From contig CM060104.1 of NCBI GenBank assembly GCA_030522415.1, forward strand, positions 26,384,325-26,448,324: a stretch of DNA of 64,000 nucleotides. The letters run 5' to 3'. This DNA is from Channallabes apus (Eukaryota; Chordata; Actinopteri; Siluriformes; Clariidae). The notes beneath the pieces were generated by a model. That model was not told the DNA's origin. It searched no databases and worked only from the letters and a program-made list of their open reading frames with translations. Both the position numbers and the translations under genes were made by a program. Below are positions 54,991-64,000 of this stretch, piece by piece. Each line of letters opens with the position of its first letter. Position 1 is the stretch's first letter.

Positions 54991-56304
54991 TAGAGAGAGA
55001 GAGAGCTGTTCATTTATGATAAAAAAAGATCAGATCATGTGTTTTTTTTATATTTATTATTATTATTTTTATCGTAAATGAACAGCTCTAAGTAAATGGA
55101 TATAGTAAAATTTACTGTAGGCTTTTACTATAGTGGATTCCTGTCAACAGGACAAGAACTTATTTACCCATCAGCGAAACCATCACCCATCAGTGAAACC
55201 GGTTTGATAACTTCACACCTATTGTGAATGAAAGCATTACAGTAATGGGGGTCTGTGGGTTTTCGGCTCAGAGCGCAGTCGCGTTGTATTCATCGAATAG
55301 ACTATATACTGTATTTGTTTGTTGCATTTCAGGGGGAGTATGTTCGCAGTTTTATCAATAAATCTGCTCATCTCTGCACGCGTTTATCAGCCTTTTGATC
55401 AACGGCACTCACTTTCACTTTGCAAAAGGCAGTGTTTATTATACTAAGTATACTACTTACTACTCAAAATGAAATGCGCTACATATGAACTACATATGAA
55501 ATGCGCGTACATACACCTATGAGCTATACATACCCACCTCTACGTGGCCACACAACTGCACAGAGTAGCGAACTGTAGTGCTGTGAAAAAAATTTAACTT
55601 GAAAAATTATTTATATATTTATTATAATCATTATCGAGGACATCATATAAGTAGGACACAATAATTTACATTTCAACTTAATTTAGAAACCCTCATCATT
55701 ATTGTTGTTGGTCACTGGCTGGGAATCGAACCGGGGTCTCATACCAATGAGCCACCAGCGATATTTCCACAGCAGCAGCGACAGGTATCCGAGGTGCTTA
55801 TGTTACCATACTGGAAAATTGAAGTTGTTCAGTTTGTGGTAGATCTGATTTATTCAAACACAATAATAAAGTTTTATATCCTCAGGAGGGTCATTACATT
55901 GTTTTAGCGATAATTTCACGGAAGCGAGTTCAGAACTAATCTAAAGCACTGTCACACTAAAAAAACATCCGAAAAGTTCAGAAGCTGCAAATATAATGAA
56001 CAAACTAATTAATTTTCTTCACACGTTATAAAATTAAGTAGAGACTTAGTGACTCCCCTTAGAGACTCTGTAGTAGGTTTTCTCAGTAGAATATGAAAAA
56101 AACAAATACCGCTGATTATCAACGCGGGAATAAACGGCGCATTGCCCAAGTGCAAGTTTATCTTGGAGCTAAACTATTTGCTTTGGGTGAAAGCGCCAGC
56201 TAGCGATCATTGTGTGTCAGCAACAGCTTCCCATTCAAAACAATAGGCGGTCAAAATGACCGTGAACCGCGTAGGTCACACTGGCCCGGCGCTTCTAGTG
56301 TTAA

Positions 56305-57064
56305 ATGTGCCCCAAAAATGGCCATTTTTCAGCATTTTACTATCTTGCTTCATACAATAATAAATAAAAATGTAAATAATCCATATTCACTGGTGTAAGT
56401 AAAATGCTTAAATTAAAGCATTCTGTGCAAAATTAGCAATTTTTGCAAAATTTGAATTTCCTCTGTAGCATTCATACCCACATTGAATTGTATTTTAGAA
56501 TAATAGACTTTTTCAGATCATTGAAAGATTTTCATTAAAAAAAAGTTACAGACACTAAAACATAAAACGGCATGAAATTGTATTTAGCAAATTTGTTTCT
56601 TTTTATCTGATAAAAATATAAATATGTATGCATATTTACAAAAAACAAAGTATAGTATGGATCTGAAGAAGAGAATCATTAGGTATTATGAAAAATTGTG
56701 TTTATGATCCTATCTGAAAATTCACTAAATGAGACACTTTTTAGCACCAATACCATGTTTTGGCCATATGGGAAAATGCATTTTGCACTACATTTTGTTT
56801 TAAGAACTCCATTTAAAATTATTCATGTTTAATACATCATAGCAACTGTGAAAAAAAAATGTCAACAAACATAAGCCCCTGTTTCCTAAAGAATTTCCTT
56901 ACTAGAAAAACGAACTGTTAATGATATTATTCAGTTTCATTAATGCTAAAATTATGAAGGTTACTATTTAATACAGTATGAATACAGTATAATACAGTAT
57001 GGCGTGCTGTATACACAAATCCTATGATATAGTGACTTTTAATATGATTTATTCTCTTTTGAAG
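56305..57064. other. Ig-gene intron, nothing recognised
   Basis: AT-rich sequence between the right piggyBac tip and the next short exon. No transmembrane-type exon was visible. Confidence 0.45.
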
Positions 57065-57109
57065 AAAAACTAGGAAGGCGGTGGAGTATGACATTAGATT
57101 TTCCCAGCA
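57065..57109 (+). CDS. 45-nt micro-exon of the Ig gene
   Basis: Pyrimidine-rich tract and AAG end at 57064; donor GTAAGT starts at 57110. Phase 1 at both ends gives KLGRRWSMTLDFPS. Its start and the intron before it match the exon beginning at 63967 (KPGRRWSNPG), which supports both. Basic composition suggests a cytoplasmic tail segment, by analogy with the short repeated tail exons of B-G type genes. Confidence 0.45.
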
Positions 57110-57616
57110 GTAAGTAATCTCTGAACTGTACTCTGAGTCAAAGGCTGATGTTTTACTTCAAAGCACTTTTTAACACCAAAGTAATGCAATATGGAAGTGA
57201 CCAATCTAGCACATCAATTTGTGGACATTTATTAAACATTTGCACATTAATTAGTATAGTTTACTTTAATAATTATATGTAACAATGCGAGTCTTGTGAG
57301 GGCAGATCCACAAGAGGACACTATGCACTGTTCAGAATGGGCAGATCTGCAGACGGCTACACAGGCTCTATCGCTTTAACACAGGCTATACACCTCGTTA
57401 CAAATTATTATGCAAATTGAATGTAAGTGTCATAAATATTAAATGTTTGGTTTTTAAATTAAACTCATGGATGGTGTTGGGTCTCAGAGCTCTTTGGATC
57501 ACTGAAATGAATCTCAGACACCTGTGATAATTACTTTGGCAGATAAGTCCTATTAAAGAAAAAGTACTGAAGAAGGTTGTTTCACATTATTAAGCAGGCC
57601 GCAGATTTCAAGCAAT

Positions 57617-58665
57617 ATGGGAAAGAAAAAGGACCTGCTGAAGGATGCTGCTGAAAAGCGTCAAATAGTGTAATACCTTGGACAAGGTATGAAAACATTA
57701 GATATTCCACGAAAACTTAAGCATCATCATCAAACTGTGAAGACATTTGTGGCTGATTCAGAGCACTGATGGGTTCATGCAGATAAAGGCAGAATGAGGA
57801 AGGTTTCTGCCAGACAAATTTATTGGATTAAGAGAGCAGCTGCTGAAATGCCATTAAAAAGCAGCGAACAGGTATTTGAAGCTGCTAGTGCCTCTGGAGT
57901 CCTGCGAACCTCAAGGTGTAGGATCCTTCAGAGACTTACAGTTATGATTTAACCTACTATTCGGCCACCCTTAACTAATGCTCACAAGCAGAAATGGTTG
58001 CAGTGGGCCCAGGCATACATGAAGACTAGTCTTGTTTACTGATGAGTGTAATGCAACCCTGGATGGTCCAGATGGATGGAGTAGTGGATGATTGGTGGAT
58101 GGCCACCATGTCCCAACAAGGCTGCGATGTCAACAAGGAGGTGGTGGGGTCTTGTTTTGGGCTGGAATCATGGGGCGAGAGCTGTTAGGCCCCTTTAGGG
58201 TCCCTGAAGGTATGAAAATGACCTTGGCAAAGTACATTTACATTTAGGCATTTGGCAGATGCTCTTATCCAGAGCGACTTACATTTATATAGTATATAGA
58301 GTTTTTGACTTTCTTCCATTGTACAAAAACAAGAACCGTGCCTTTTGTAGCAAAATCTTCATGCATGACAATGCACCATATCATGCTGCAAAGAATAATT
58401 CTGTGTCATTGGCTGCGATGGGCATAAAATATGAGAAACTCATGGTGTGGCCACCATCCTCCCCTGACCTCAACCCCATTGAGAACCTTTGGAGCATCCT
58501 CAAGCAAAAGATCTAGGATAGGAGGCAGTTCACATCAACACAACCTGGGAGGCTATTCTGACATCCTGTAAAAAAAATTCAAGCAGAAACTGTCCAAAAA
58601 CTCCCAAGGTCAATGAATGCAAGAATTGTGAAGGTGATATCAAAGAAGGGGTCCTATGGTAAGAT
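57617..58665 (+). pseudogene. Tc1-like transposase, interrupted
   Basis: The ATG at 57617 (MGKKKDLLKDAAEKRQIV) is followed by an early stop. Blocks still readable: GQGMKTLDIPRKLKHHHQTV (helix-turn-helix), KVSARQIYWIKRAAAEMP, ASASGVLRTSRCRILQR, a degraded TDECNATLDGPDGW with the first Asp, then FMHDNAPYHAAKN (second Asp) and [14 protein letters not shown] (Glu). A V-SINE core is inserted at about 58234-58294 with AGTA on both sides. Dead copy. Confidence 0.85.
58234..58294 (+). repeat. V-SINE core fragment inside the Tc1-like transposase
   Basis: CATTTGGCAGATGCTCTTAT followed by CCAGAGCGACTTACA, the same core as at 28824-28880. A 4-bp direct repeat (AGTA) flanks it. Confidence 0.75.
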
Positions 58666-58785
58666 GTACAGTAACATGCCTTGTTAGGATGTTTTTGATT
58701 TAAATATTTTTTAAATTATTGAATTTTTGATTATTGAGTTTTTGATGACTTGAATTATACTGACTGTCATTTGCATTGACTAAGT

Positions 58786-60358
58786 ATGAAAATCAGAGAA
58801 AGATATCATCCATCCATCCATCCATCCATCCATCCATTTTCTTCCGCTTATCCGAGGTCGGGTCGCGGGGGCAGCAGCTTCAGCAGGGATGCCCAGAGTT
58901 CCCTCTCCCTGGCCATTTCTTCCGGGGGGGATCCCAAGGCGTTCCCAGGCCAGCCGAGAGACATAGTCCCTCCAGCGTGTCCTGGGTCTTCCCCGGGGTC
59001 TCTTTCCGGTGGGGCGTGTCCAGAACACCTCACAAGGGAGGCGTCCAGGGGGCATCCTAAATAGATGCCCAAGCCACCCCATCTGGCTCCTCTCGATGCG
59101 GAGGAGCAGCGGCTCTACTCTGAGCCCCTCCCGGATGACTGAGCTTCTCACCCTATCTCTAAGGGAGAGCCCAGACACCCTGCGGAGGAAACTCATTTCG
59201 GCCGCTTGTATTCGCGATCTTGTTCTTTCGGTCACTACCCATAGCTCATGACCATAGGTGAGGGTAGGAACGTAGATCGACCGGTAAATTGAGAGCTTTG
59301 CCTTTTGGCTCAGCTCCTTCTTCACCACGAAGGAACGATACAGAGCCCGCACACTGCAGACGCTGACCCGATCCGCCTGTCGATCTCCCGTTCCATTTTA
59401 CCCTCACTTGTGAACAAGACCCCGAGATACTTAAACTCCTCCACTTGGGGAAGGATCTCACTCCCAACCCTGAGATAGCACTCTACCCTTTTCCGGCTGA
59501 GGACCATGGCCTCAGTTTTGAAGGTGCTGATTCTCATCCCAGCCGCTTCACACTTGGCTGCGAACCTATCCAGTGAGAGCTGTAGGTCACAGGGTGATGA
59601 GGCCAACAGAACAACGTCATCTGCAAAAAGCAGTGACCCAATCCTGAGCCCACTCAAACCTCAACGCCCTGGCTGCGCGTAGAAATCCTATCCATGAAAA
59701 TTATGAACAGGATCGGTGACAAAGGGCAGCCCTGTCGGAGTCTCACCAGAAACAGGTCCGACTTACTACCGGCAATGCGGACCAAGCTCCGACACCAGTT
59801 GTACAGGGACCGGACAGCCCTTAACAGGGAATCCGATATCCCATACTCCCAGAGTACCCCCCACAGGACTCCCCGAGGAACACGGTCGAATGCCTTCTCC
59901 AAGTCCACAAAGCACATGTAGACTGGTTGGGCAAACTCCCCCCAAATGCCCCCTCCAGGACCCTGCTAAGGGTGAAGAGCTGGTCCACTGTTCCGCGACC
60001 CGGACGAAAACCACACTGCTCCTCCTGAATCCGAGGTTCGACTATCTGACGGACCCTCCTTTCCAGGACCCCTGAATAGACTTTCCGGGGAGGCTGAGAA
60101 GTGTGATCCCTCTGTAGTTTGAACACACTCTCCGGTCCCCCTTCTTGAAGAGGGGGACCACCACCCTGGTTTGCCAGTCCAGAGGTACTGCCCCGATGTC
60201 CATGCATTGTTGCAGAGACGTGTCAACCATGACAGCCCTACAACATCCAGAGCCTTGAGGAACTCCGGGCGGATCTCACCCACCCCCGGGGCCCTGCCAC
60301 CACGGAGCTTTTTGACTACCTCGGCGACCTCGGCCCCAGAGATGAAAGAGTCCACCTA
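58786..60358 (-). pseudogene. RTE-like LINE, reverse transcriptase and C-terminal part
   Basis: Minus strand, 3' end at a (CATC)n run (58805-58838). Readable in order from 60355: EVVKKLRGGRAPGVGEIRPE, the segment LDWQTRVVVPLFKKGDRR, FRPGRGTVDQLF, FVDLEKAFDRVPRG, RQGCPLSPILF, LLFADDVVLLAS (catalytic FADD), EEFKYLGVLFTSEGKM, TLTYGHELWVVTERTRSR, RPRGRPRTRWRDYVSRL. At least four frameshifts. It is a different family from the LINE at 12620-13537. Family name (RTE-like) inferred from the C-terminal GHELW and RGRPRTRW blocks. Confidence 0.85.
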
Positions 60359-60359
60359 A

Positions 60360-61382
60360 AAAAAATAAATAAAGTCTCTGGGCACAAGGCGCCCTCTAGG
60401 GGTTAACCCTGACAAATATATCACAGCTGTGCTGATATTCAGCACAACAGCACAACCTTACATATTGATATTGCTTTTATACAACAGTTCCACAAACAGT
60501 GCTTCTTTATTTAACCAGTTATTTTGCTCCACAAACGCATAACGCAAATAGTGTTAAATGGAAAGGTAGTGCACTATATGATATATATTGTCTCACACAT
60601 CATGTAGTGGCCTTGATCAGAGATTAGAGAAGGATTTGAGATTTAGCCTTGTGTTAGATGCTAGTTAGCATTGTGATCACCTTAAATGTAATTTAAACAA
60701 CATAGAAAGCTCAGAGGCACTTCAGAATAACTTAGAAGCAGACTAAGTTACTAAGTAGACTGCATGTTTAAGATGACATAACGTTATTAGAATTCTCTTG
60801 CTGAAAGTGCTTCAGTGATTGGTTTTAAATATGGGTTTATGCAGGCAGCTGCTCTTCTTTCCCATACCAAACCAACCTACTCTCACCCACACCGTGACTG
60901 ACAGTTAGTAATTAATAATTGTTAAAACATCTTTTATCAACACCAAGTTTATAAAATGCATAAGCATTTAAAAGTTCTGAATATCATTTAAACATATTCT
61001 ATTCAGAAAGAGATGCTTTGCAAATAATAAATAAAGGATAAAAAATAGAAACAAACACAAAAATAAAGTATTTCAGTGGTGCCCAGTAGTTATTAATATA
61101 TGTTAATGCAGAGAAATGCAATGTCTACAATCGTGCTCAAGTTAATCAGATTAATACATCTTACTGTATATCTTTGTGTGAATAGCTGTCTTCCCATTGT
61201 ACCATAAAACATCCTGATCCAACAGGAATGCAAGCGGCATTTTCCAGGTGTTGATAGCTACCACTTTTAGTCAATACTTGCAGAAGCAAATGAAAAGCAA
61301 CAATGCACCAATCACATACTGCTTTTTAAAATATTTTATTTTATTTTACACAACCATACAAAGAAATGTACACACTGCCTAT
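60360..61382. other. No gene recognised
   Basis: AT-rich intergenic or intron sequence without long frames or clear repeats. Confidence 0.5.
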
Positions 61383-61645
61383 CAAAACAAACTAATTGTT
61401 GTTGTTGGTCTTTCGGCTGATCCCAGCAAGGGGTCACCACAGCGGAATATCCAGTCGGCACTACAACTTGGCACAGGTTTTACGCCGGATGCCCTTCTTG
61501 ACGCAACCCTCCCATTTTATCCGGGCTTGGGACCGGCACTGCATCCAGTGGCTGGGGTGGTTTGGGCACTGGCTGGGGCTCGAACTCGGGCCTTCCGCAT
61601 GGCAGGCGATACACCTACCACTGAGCTACCGGTGCCCCTCATCAA
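61383..61645 (-). repeat. tRNA-derived SINE with RTE-like tail, copy 1
   Basis: Read on the minus strand: GGCACCGGTAGCTCAGTGGT (A box), CCCGAGTTCGAGCCCC (B box), a body with CAGTGCCGGTCCCAAGCCCG, and a 3' tail CCGCTGTGGTGACCCCTTG. The tail matches the 3' tail of the RTE LINE at about 13485-13515. Confidence 0.8.
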
Positions 61646-63310
61646 AACAAAGTAATTAAGATTAATAAAATGAAATGAAATAAATGAATAAAATAATTAA
61701 ACAAAAAATCACAAAAAAATTCTGATTACTGTGGCTTACATAGTGATTGTAACACTTGGCACAAAATGACCTGTGATAAGGCTGAAGTGCCAGATACCAA
61801 CAAGTGATCTATGCATTGGCATCCTTCATATGGTGGAGCCACTGGAGCAGGGCATGATCAAAACAGAGGGTAAAAGGGCAAAGCAGGTAGTATCTGAGAG
61901 CAAGGAAAAACCATGTGGTCTTCTCTGTGGTGCTGCACTTTATCTATGTCACAGCCAGTTTGCAGCTGATGTACAGCACCAGGTGCTCCTTTTCCTTCAA
62001 CACCTGGGACAGAACAGTCCCAGCCATCTGTTCAACAAGTTGGTCTGCAAGAGAAAACGAATATAAACAGCAGGTGAATGCCAAAGCACGCCCCCTTACA
62101 AATCCACTTTAACCTGGTTAAAATACTGTTCACATGATTACATCCATTGGCTCAGATCTGGTGCCTCCTTTTTAGCGAGGGTAGTCCACAAGCTAGTGAC
62201 ATTCCAAACATTAGGAACAAACGGCCTATAATAGCTAGCCAGACTTCCCCACCCCGTATGTATTGTATAGACCAGTTGTTACTATACATTACAATGTTGT
62301 CTATGTTATGATGTTGTCTATGCAACGGGCAATGTATGCAGCATGTGGATGGAGGATTCAATCTATGAAAGGATGAAACATTGTGGGAGCCCTAAACCAA
62401 ACAGAAATAATAAACAAGTATAATCCTACAGTGTGGAAACATACATTTTCTCATGGGTTATTGGGTTAAAGAAACTGAAGGAATCTGACAATATCCCTCA
62501 GTTAAATCAATTGTCTAATAAAAATGAGCCATTCTCAACAGATCAAAAAGTTCATCAATGTGAGGCATTAGGTATGCGTCAAATATAAAAATCACATTGA
62601 CTTTTCCATACGTAGACCACACAGACCTGGACCAACCCCACAGACATGGACACCAAGACCACCATGTCACTCCAATCTCATCACTATTATACAGCCAGGA
62701 TTGCTTTTCTGACCCTGTAACAAATTTTTTATTAACATATTGCATGGAGTTTTTGTCTCAGGTAGTCTCAGGTGCCCTGCAAATCTACCTCTGCAGGCAT
62801 CCCAGAGCTGCTGAGCAAATGCAACTGTCTGCTTATGCTAGTGAAAATCATACTACAGTATGTACAGTATGGCCCACTGCAGAATTGCCTTCCTATGGAA
62901 AAGATACTCCAGCATACAGTTCACCTGGAGGTTGTTTCCCTGTGAGCTGGTCCTCACTGATCAGGATGGGGAGCAAACAGGATGCTCCTTGTCACTAGGG
63001 CCAGTCCCATGGCTTGGAGGCATGCTTAAACAGCTTGACAAATGCCTTTGGGTCACCATGCAGACCCACTTAGCTAGGGTGAGGTGACAGTAAACCGGCC
63101 CCTAGCTAGCCTACCCCCTTTCTGAACCAGGCTCTGGAGCACTGCCAGTCAGATCTAGAGAAGCTCTAGGTACTTCTTTTGCTGTAGACTGGAAAGGGCC
63201 TTGAAGTAGGTGGTCAGCATTGAGGTCTTCATAGGGCAGACACCTTCCTTGTCCTGGGTTTCAGCTCCAGTGCGATAAGGAGTAAGTGAAGGGGTAAGAA
63301 TTTTGGACAA
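61646..63310. other. No gene recognised
   Basis: Frames of up to 133 codons (62597-62998) occur but have no domain motif and overlap others. No splice-site pattern like that of the Ig exons. Could contain old unidentified repeats. Confidence 0.4.
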
Positions 63311-63533
63311 AGCTAGTCAATGTTGTTGTTGGTCTGTCTGCTGCTCCCGTCAAGGGGTCGCCACAGCGGAATATCCAGTCCGCATTACAACTTGGCACAG
63401 GTTTTACGCCGGATGCCCTTTCTGACGCAACCCTCCCATTTTATCCGGGCTTGGGACCGGCACTGCATCCAGTGGCTGGGGTTTGGGCACTGGCTGGGAA
63501 TCAAACACCTACCACTGAGCCACCAGTGCGTCA
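63311..63533 (-). repeat. tRNA-derived SINE with RTE-like tail, copy 2
   Basis: Same family as 61383-61645, with the head shortened (part of the A-box/B-box region lost). The tail reads CCGCTGTGGCGACCCCTTGA on the minus strand. Confidence 0.8.
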
Positions 63534-63966
63534 ATAATTCATTTGCTTCTCACATCTCCACTGCTGGAAGTGAAGACTTTCTTTCCCTCTTACAATCAAA
63601 TTAACACATAAATAAATTTGCATAATGAGCCAAAGGTGGAAAGCATCAGTGTTACTTAATGTTTTCACCCCTTATGCAAGAGATGCTTAAGCACACAGGT
63701 TTTGCTGCAGTATACTAATTGTTTTGATAATTGGACAGGAGCAAGTCTGTAATTAATAAATTATTAAAAGCAATTGAGGAAAACTGTAATGATGCTATTT
63801 AATTTAAAGTAATGCTATTTAAAATCATAACTGTCACTAATTGATGTACATTATTTTTTTTTATGTTTTTACAATTAAGCAGCATACGACTGAAAAGTAT
63901 AAGCTACTGTTATTGACATATCCACTAACTGGGGGACTTTTTGTGTGATTAATTTTCTTTTTACAG
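63534..63966. other. Ig-gene intron before the last visible exon
   Basis: AT-rich. Ends in the acceptor TTTTCTTTTTACAG, which resembles the intron end at 57040-57064. Confidence 0.45.
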
Positions 63967-64000
63967 AAAAACCGGGAAGACGATGGAGTAATCCGGGGGA
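63967..64000 (+). CDS. Start of a further short Ig-gene exon (cut by window end)
   Basis: Phase 1 reading KPGRRWSNPG, homologous to KLGRRWSMTL of 57065-57109. The exon runs off the window, so its donor and length are unknown. Confidence 0.45.

Larger units (their letters stand above)
32357..56300. mobile_element. 24-kb composite bounded by piggyBac-type tips
   Basis: The left tip starts CACTAGAAGCG after TTAT (32353-32356). The right tip is its reverse complement, CGCTTCTAGTG, before TTAA (56301-56304). Both tips hold the short hairpin CGGTCATTTTGACCG. Inside lie modular inverted arms, a piggyBac transposase on the minus strand, an LTR element and a complete two-gene transposon. It may have moved as one unit, or it may be several nested and rearranged piggyBac copies whose outermost tips happen to pair. 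The whole lies in an intron of the Ig gene. Confidence 0.6.
53157..56300. repeat. Right inverted arm of the composite
   Basis: Inverse of modules spread over 32357-39228. It lacks the transposase block (about 34820-36600) and the LTR element. Order from outside in: 56020-55830, 55790-55370, 55170-55070, 54805-54695, 54350-54028, 54022-53705, 53460-53185. tRNA-like remnants lie at 55711-55765 and 54119-54182 (minus strand). No gene; the frame at 54496-54774 has no motif. Confidence 0.75.
57450..58690 (+). mobile_element. Tc1-like transposon with a V-SINE piece inside
   Basis: Transposase remnant at 57617-58665. Element ends could not be fixed; AT-rich flanks at 57440-57480 and 58690-58740 probably hold the terminal repeats. 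Confidence 0.75.
3279..64000 (+). other. Butyrophilin/MOG-like Ig receptor gene or gene cluster (extent of recognised exons)
   Basis: Recognised exons: 3279-3662, 3761-4102, 9926-10291, 11217-11591, 12099-12461, 30782-31153, 31416-31430, 31653-31688, 57065-57109 and 63967 onward. All are on the plus strand and all are compatible with phase-1 splicing at both ends, so any can be skipped or duplicated without a frame change. I do not see a signal peptide exon, a transmembrane exon or a PRY-SPRY domain. It is not possible to tell from sequence alone whether this is one gene or several tandem ones. Introns are swollen by transposons, the largest being about 25 kb (31689-57064). Confidence 0.55.

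Noticed and set aside
32357..56300. A Teratorn-like fusion of piggyBac with a herpesvirus
   Set aside because: Apart from the piggyBac transposase and the nested elements, no large viral replication or capsid genes are present.
58805..58838. CRISPR-like array at repeated CATC and other short tandem runs
   Set aside because: Simple microsatellites without spacers, in vertebrate DNA.
62597..62998. 133-codon plus-strand frame
   Set aside because: His- and Pro-rich with no domain; no acceptor or donor pattern in phase with the Ig gene.

Overview
The window is repeat-rich genomic DNA of a ray-finned fish. The evidence is intron/exon structure with GT/AG splice sites, no dense operon-like coding, and a set of elements typical of teleosts: several Tc1-like transposons, DIRS, RTE and L2 LINEs, V-SINE, hAT MITEs, Ty3/gypsy elements and piggyBac elements. 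I cannot name the species.

Host gene. The only host protein-coding signal is on the + strand: six V-type immunoglobulin exons (3279-3662, 3761-4102, 9926-10291, 11217-11591, 12099-12461, 30782-31153), all phase 1 at both ends. They are followed by very short phase-1 exons (31416-31430, 31653-31688, 57065-57109 and one starting at 63967). Composition and the spacing of conserved residues point to butyrophilin/MOG-like receptors of the fish immune system. It may be one multi-domain gene or several tandem genes.

Layout. 1-3.0 kb: Tc1-like element, an LTR-like stretch and an L2-type LINE fragment. 3.3-12.5 kb: five V exons, with a 3-kb gypsy element (4373-7373, 5-bp target duplication) and a hAT-type MITE (7791-8770) in the introns. 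12.6-13.5 kb: RTE LINE 3' end between 65-bp direct repeats. 15.7-16.8 kb and 29.6-30.6 kb: duplicated segment with a Tc1-like element, the first copy split by a DIRS element (16789-21511). 25.0-29.2 kb: a piggyBac element holding an LTR element. 32.36-56.30 kb: a 24-kb composite bounded by matching piggyBac-type tips next to TTAT/TTAA, with multi-kilobase modular inverted arms, a piggyBac transposase, a second copy of the same LTR element, and a 10.6-kb two-gene DNA transposon. 57-64 kb: short Ig-gene exons, another Tc1-like element, an RTE-like LINE and two SINEs.

The most interesting system is the two-gene transposon at 42577-53154. Its terminal inverted repeats are about 1.06 kb. It encodes a spliced DDE integrase-type transposase (+, 413 aa predicted) and a spliced SAM/HECT-like ubiquitin ligase (-, 693 aa predicted), facing each other. 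Each inverted repeat carries the same 44-nt exon, beginning with ATG and ending in a GTATGT donor. The first internal acceptor of each gene has the one phase (phase 2) that keeps the frame open. Both genes therefore seem to share a promoter and N-terminal exon supplied by the repeat. Both reading frames are intact with catalytic residues in place.

All names rest on reading motifs by eye. No database search was possible.
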